From positions 4,711,869-4,775,868 of the forward strand of contig OX030970.1 in NCBI GenBank assembly GCA_943735955.1: a stretch of DNA of 64,000 bases, written 5' to 3'. The DNA comes from Piscicola geometra (taxonomy: Eukaryota; Annelida; Clitellata; Hirudinida; Piscicolidae). The notes under the pieces are model-generated. The model was not told where the DNA came from. It worked only from the letters and a program-made list of their open reading frames with translations, and did no database searches. The translations under genes were made by a program, and so were the position numbers. Of this stretch, positions 52,980 to 64,000 are shown one piece after another. The first letter of the stretch is position 1, and every line of letters starts with the position of its first letter.

Positions 52980-54422
52980 TGAAGTTTTTATAGCTACATG
53001 GAAAAATCGCTGATACGTAGTATTCCCAGAATTACTATTATTATTAATATATTAACATAATTATATATATTGAATATATTAATATATTATTGGATAATAA
53101 TTATTCATCGAAATGCCGGCTCATTATTAGAAAACAATGTAAACTAAATTTAGGCCCGCCAAATTGAAAAAGGTATAAAAAAAAAGATAACACAACTTGT
53201 CATTTTATTATTTATTTGGGAAATTGTGAAATATCAGAAAGAATTCTCATGAAAATCCTCATTGGAATTGCAGTGCCTCTATAGACCCACTCAAGTAGCT
53301 GTACACTAAACCAAACAAGTCGAAAAAGTCATTCAAATGTCAGATTTAATTTTTATTTACACTTTAAATTTTATTTCTTAAAATTAATTTAGCGATATTC
53401 AGAGAATCGAAAGCGTCAAAAAGTTCATTTGAAACTTACATTTTAATTTCTAGTTTTAATTTTATAATTAGTTCAACGTGTCTTATTGCATGTGAATTTA
53501 ATTGAAAAATAAAAATATAGAGTTGGTTTGGCATTAATTTACACTGTTTTCTAATAATGAACCGATATTCCTGGCCGAGTATATGGCTAGCAGCAATGGT
53601 GTGGGGTTGTGTTATTAAGACGGTGTTCAAGAATGTCTCTAAATACTTTTGTTTTGTCCATAATTGTGCTACGATTGTTTAAATGGCGCATTAAATGCTT
53701 ACATTAAATGCTGATAATTAATGGAGCAATTAAAATTAAGTTAATTGTCAAAGACGTTTAAGGATTAATTGTCTTATAACTACGCAACCAATAAGATTAA
53801 GCAGGAGTTGTAGGAGATTGAAAGAGAACATATTATATACTAGCAAGTATATTATACATACATGTGGATGATCATATAATCGGGGAGTCTTTTAAATATT
53901 ATTTGATTAAATTTTTTAATGAGTATTAATCGCTTTAATTGTTAAAGAAAATATTAAATTAATTTAAGCAACACAATTAATTAAAATGAAAAATAAATAA
54001 ACATAAATAACTAATTGAAAGAATAACGGGACGAACACAATGGAAGATATAGGAAGTAAGTAACTCAGACGACTGCCAGCTCGATACATACGAAATACAA
54101 CGTAACAACAAGCTCTGGAGACGTCGAAGCCGCTGTCCTTTCAGAGCACCTCATTGCCCGTCATCACCAACCACACCAGCAGCACTGCCCTAGTGCACGC
54201 CAACAACAAAACCAGCAACACTGCCACACAAAGAATACTGCCTATAACCACCCTAGCAATAACAACACTCCATCCTTAACGGCCCAACAACATCCATATT
54301 TAATCACTTTAATATCAATACCTTATTAACGGCCCAACAAAACTGCACCAACGGACCTAAAACCGAACCACACAATGAGCCCAACAACATCGCATTAACG
54401 GACCAAAAAACAAGAAAACGCA
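52980..54422. other. Intergenic DNA downstream of TNRC6
   Basis: AT-rich and free of recognisable genes. The part next to 54423 is the probable TNRC6 3' untranslated region; it shows repeated ACGGACC/ACGGCCC motifs at 54270-54420. Confidence 0.5.

Positions 54423-64000
<9,578 letters not shown>

Noticed and set aside
52404..52982. Poly-Ser, poly-Val and poly-Thr ORFs
   Set aside because: Trinucleotide repeat artefacts with no flanking coding sequence.

Overview
This is a window of animal nuclear DNA. It has split genes with GT-AG introns, an initiator tRNA-Met with internal Pol III boxes, tRNA-derived SINEs, hAT and Merlin DNA transposons, LINE remnants and very long microsatellites. The genes have clear animal orthologues (COQ7, CYB561D2, RBPJ/Su(H), TNRC6/GW182). 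The sequence is AT-rich and its repeat families are not vertebrate-like, which suggests an invertebrate, perhaps a marine lophotrochozoan or tunicate-like animal. The species cannot be fixed from the window.

Layout. 0-7.6 kb is gene-poor: a long (AGT)n tract, an orphan exon like the N-terminus of SWIM-type mobile-element proteins, a 0.8 kb terminal-inverted-repeat element, a broken Merlin (ISXO2-like) transposase and a broken LINE reverse transcriptase. 7.6-8.8 kb holds a complete four-exon CYB561D2-like cytochrome b561 gene (minus). 9-16.8 kb has SINEs, a 20-bp minisatellite and a few unresolved exon-like segments. 16.9-18.5 kb holds a complete six-exon COQ7 gene (plus), convergent with a five-exon secreted C-type lectin/PAN gene at 18.9-20.4 kb (minus, with a TATA box). 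23.7-39.7 kb is a 14-exon RBPJ/Suppressor of Hairless gene (minus). Its introns are packed with microsatellites, hAT MITEs and an undescribed foldback element family built from a 16-bp repeat. 40-54 kb has CA repeats, an initiator tRNA-Met gene, a LINE fragment, another foldback element, an intact orphan ORF (46.8-47.4 kb) and an inverted coding-like pair. 54.4-64 kb is the 3' part of a TNRC6/GW182 gene (minus; its 5' end lies outside). One of its introns holds a 2.4 kb, 18-bp array that stays open in the coding frame.

The genes do not form one pathway. COQ7 makes ubiquinone in mitochondria, the b561 protein is a predicted transmembrane electron carrier, the lectin is secreted, RBPJ is the Notch-pathway transcription factor and TNRC6 is the Argonaute partner in miRNA silencing. 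Exon structures were built by hand from splice signals, reading-phase agreement and remembered family sequence. Every junction listed for the five genes keeps phase, except the 3' end of the first visible TNRC6 exon, which I could not resolve.
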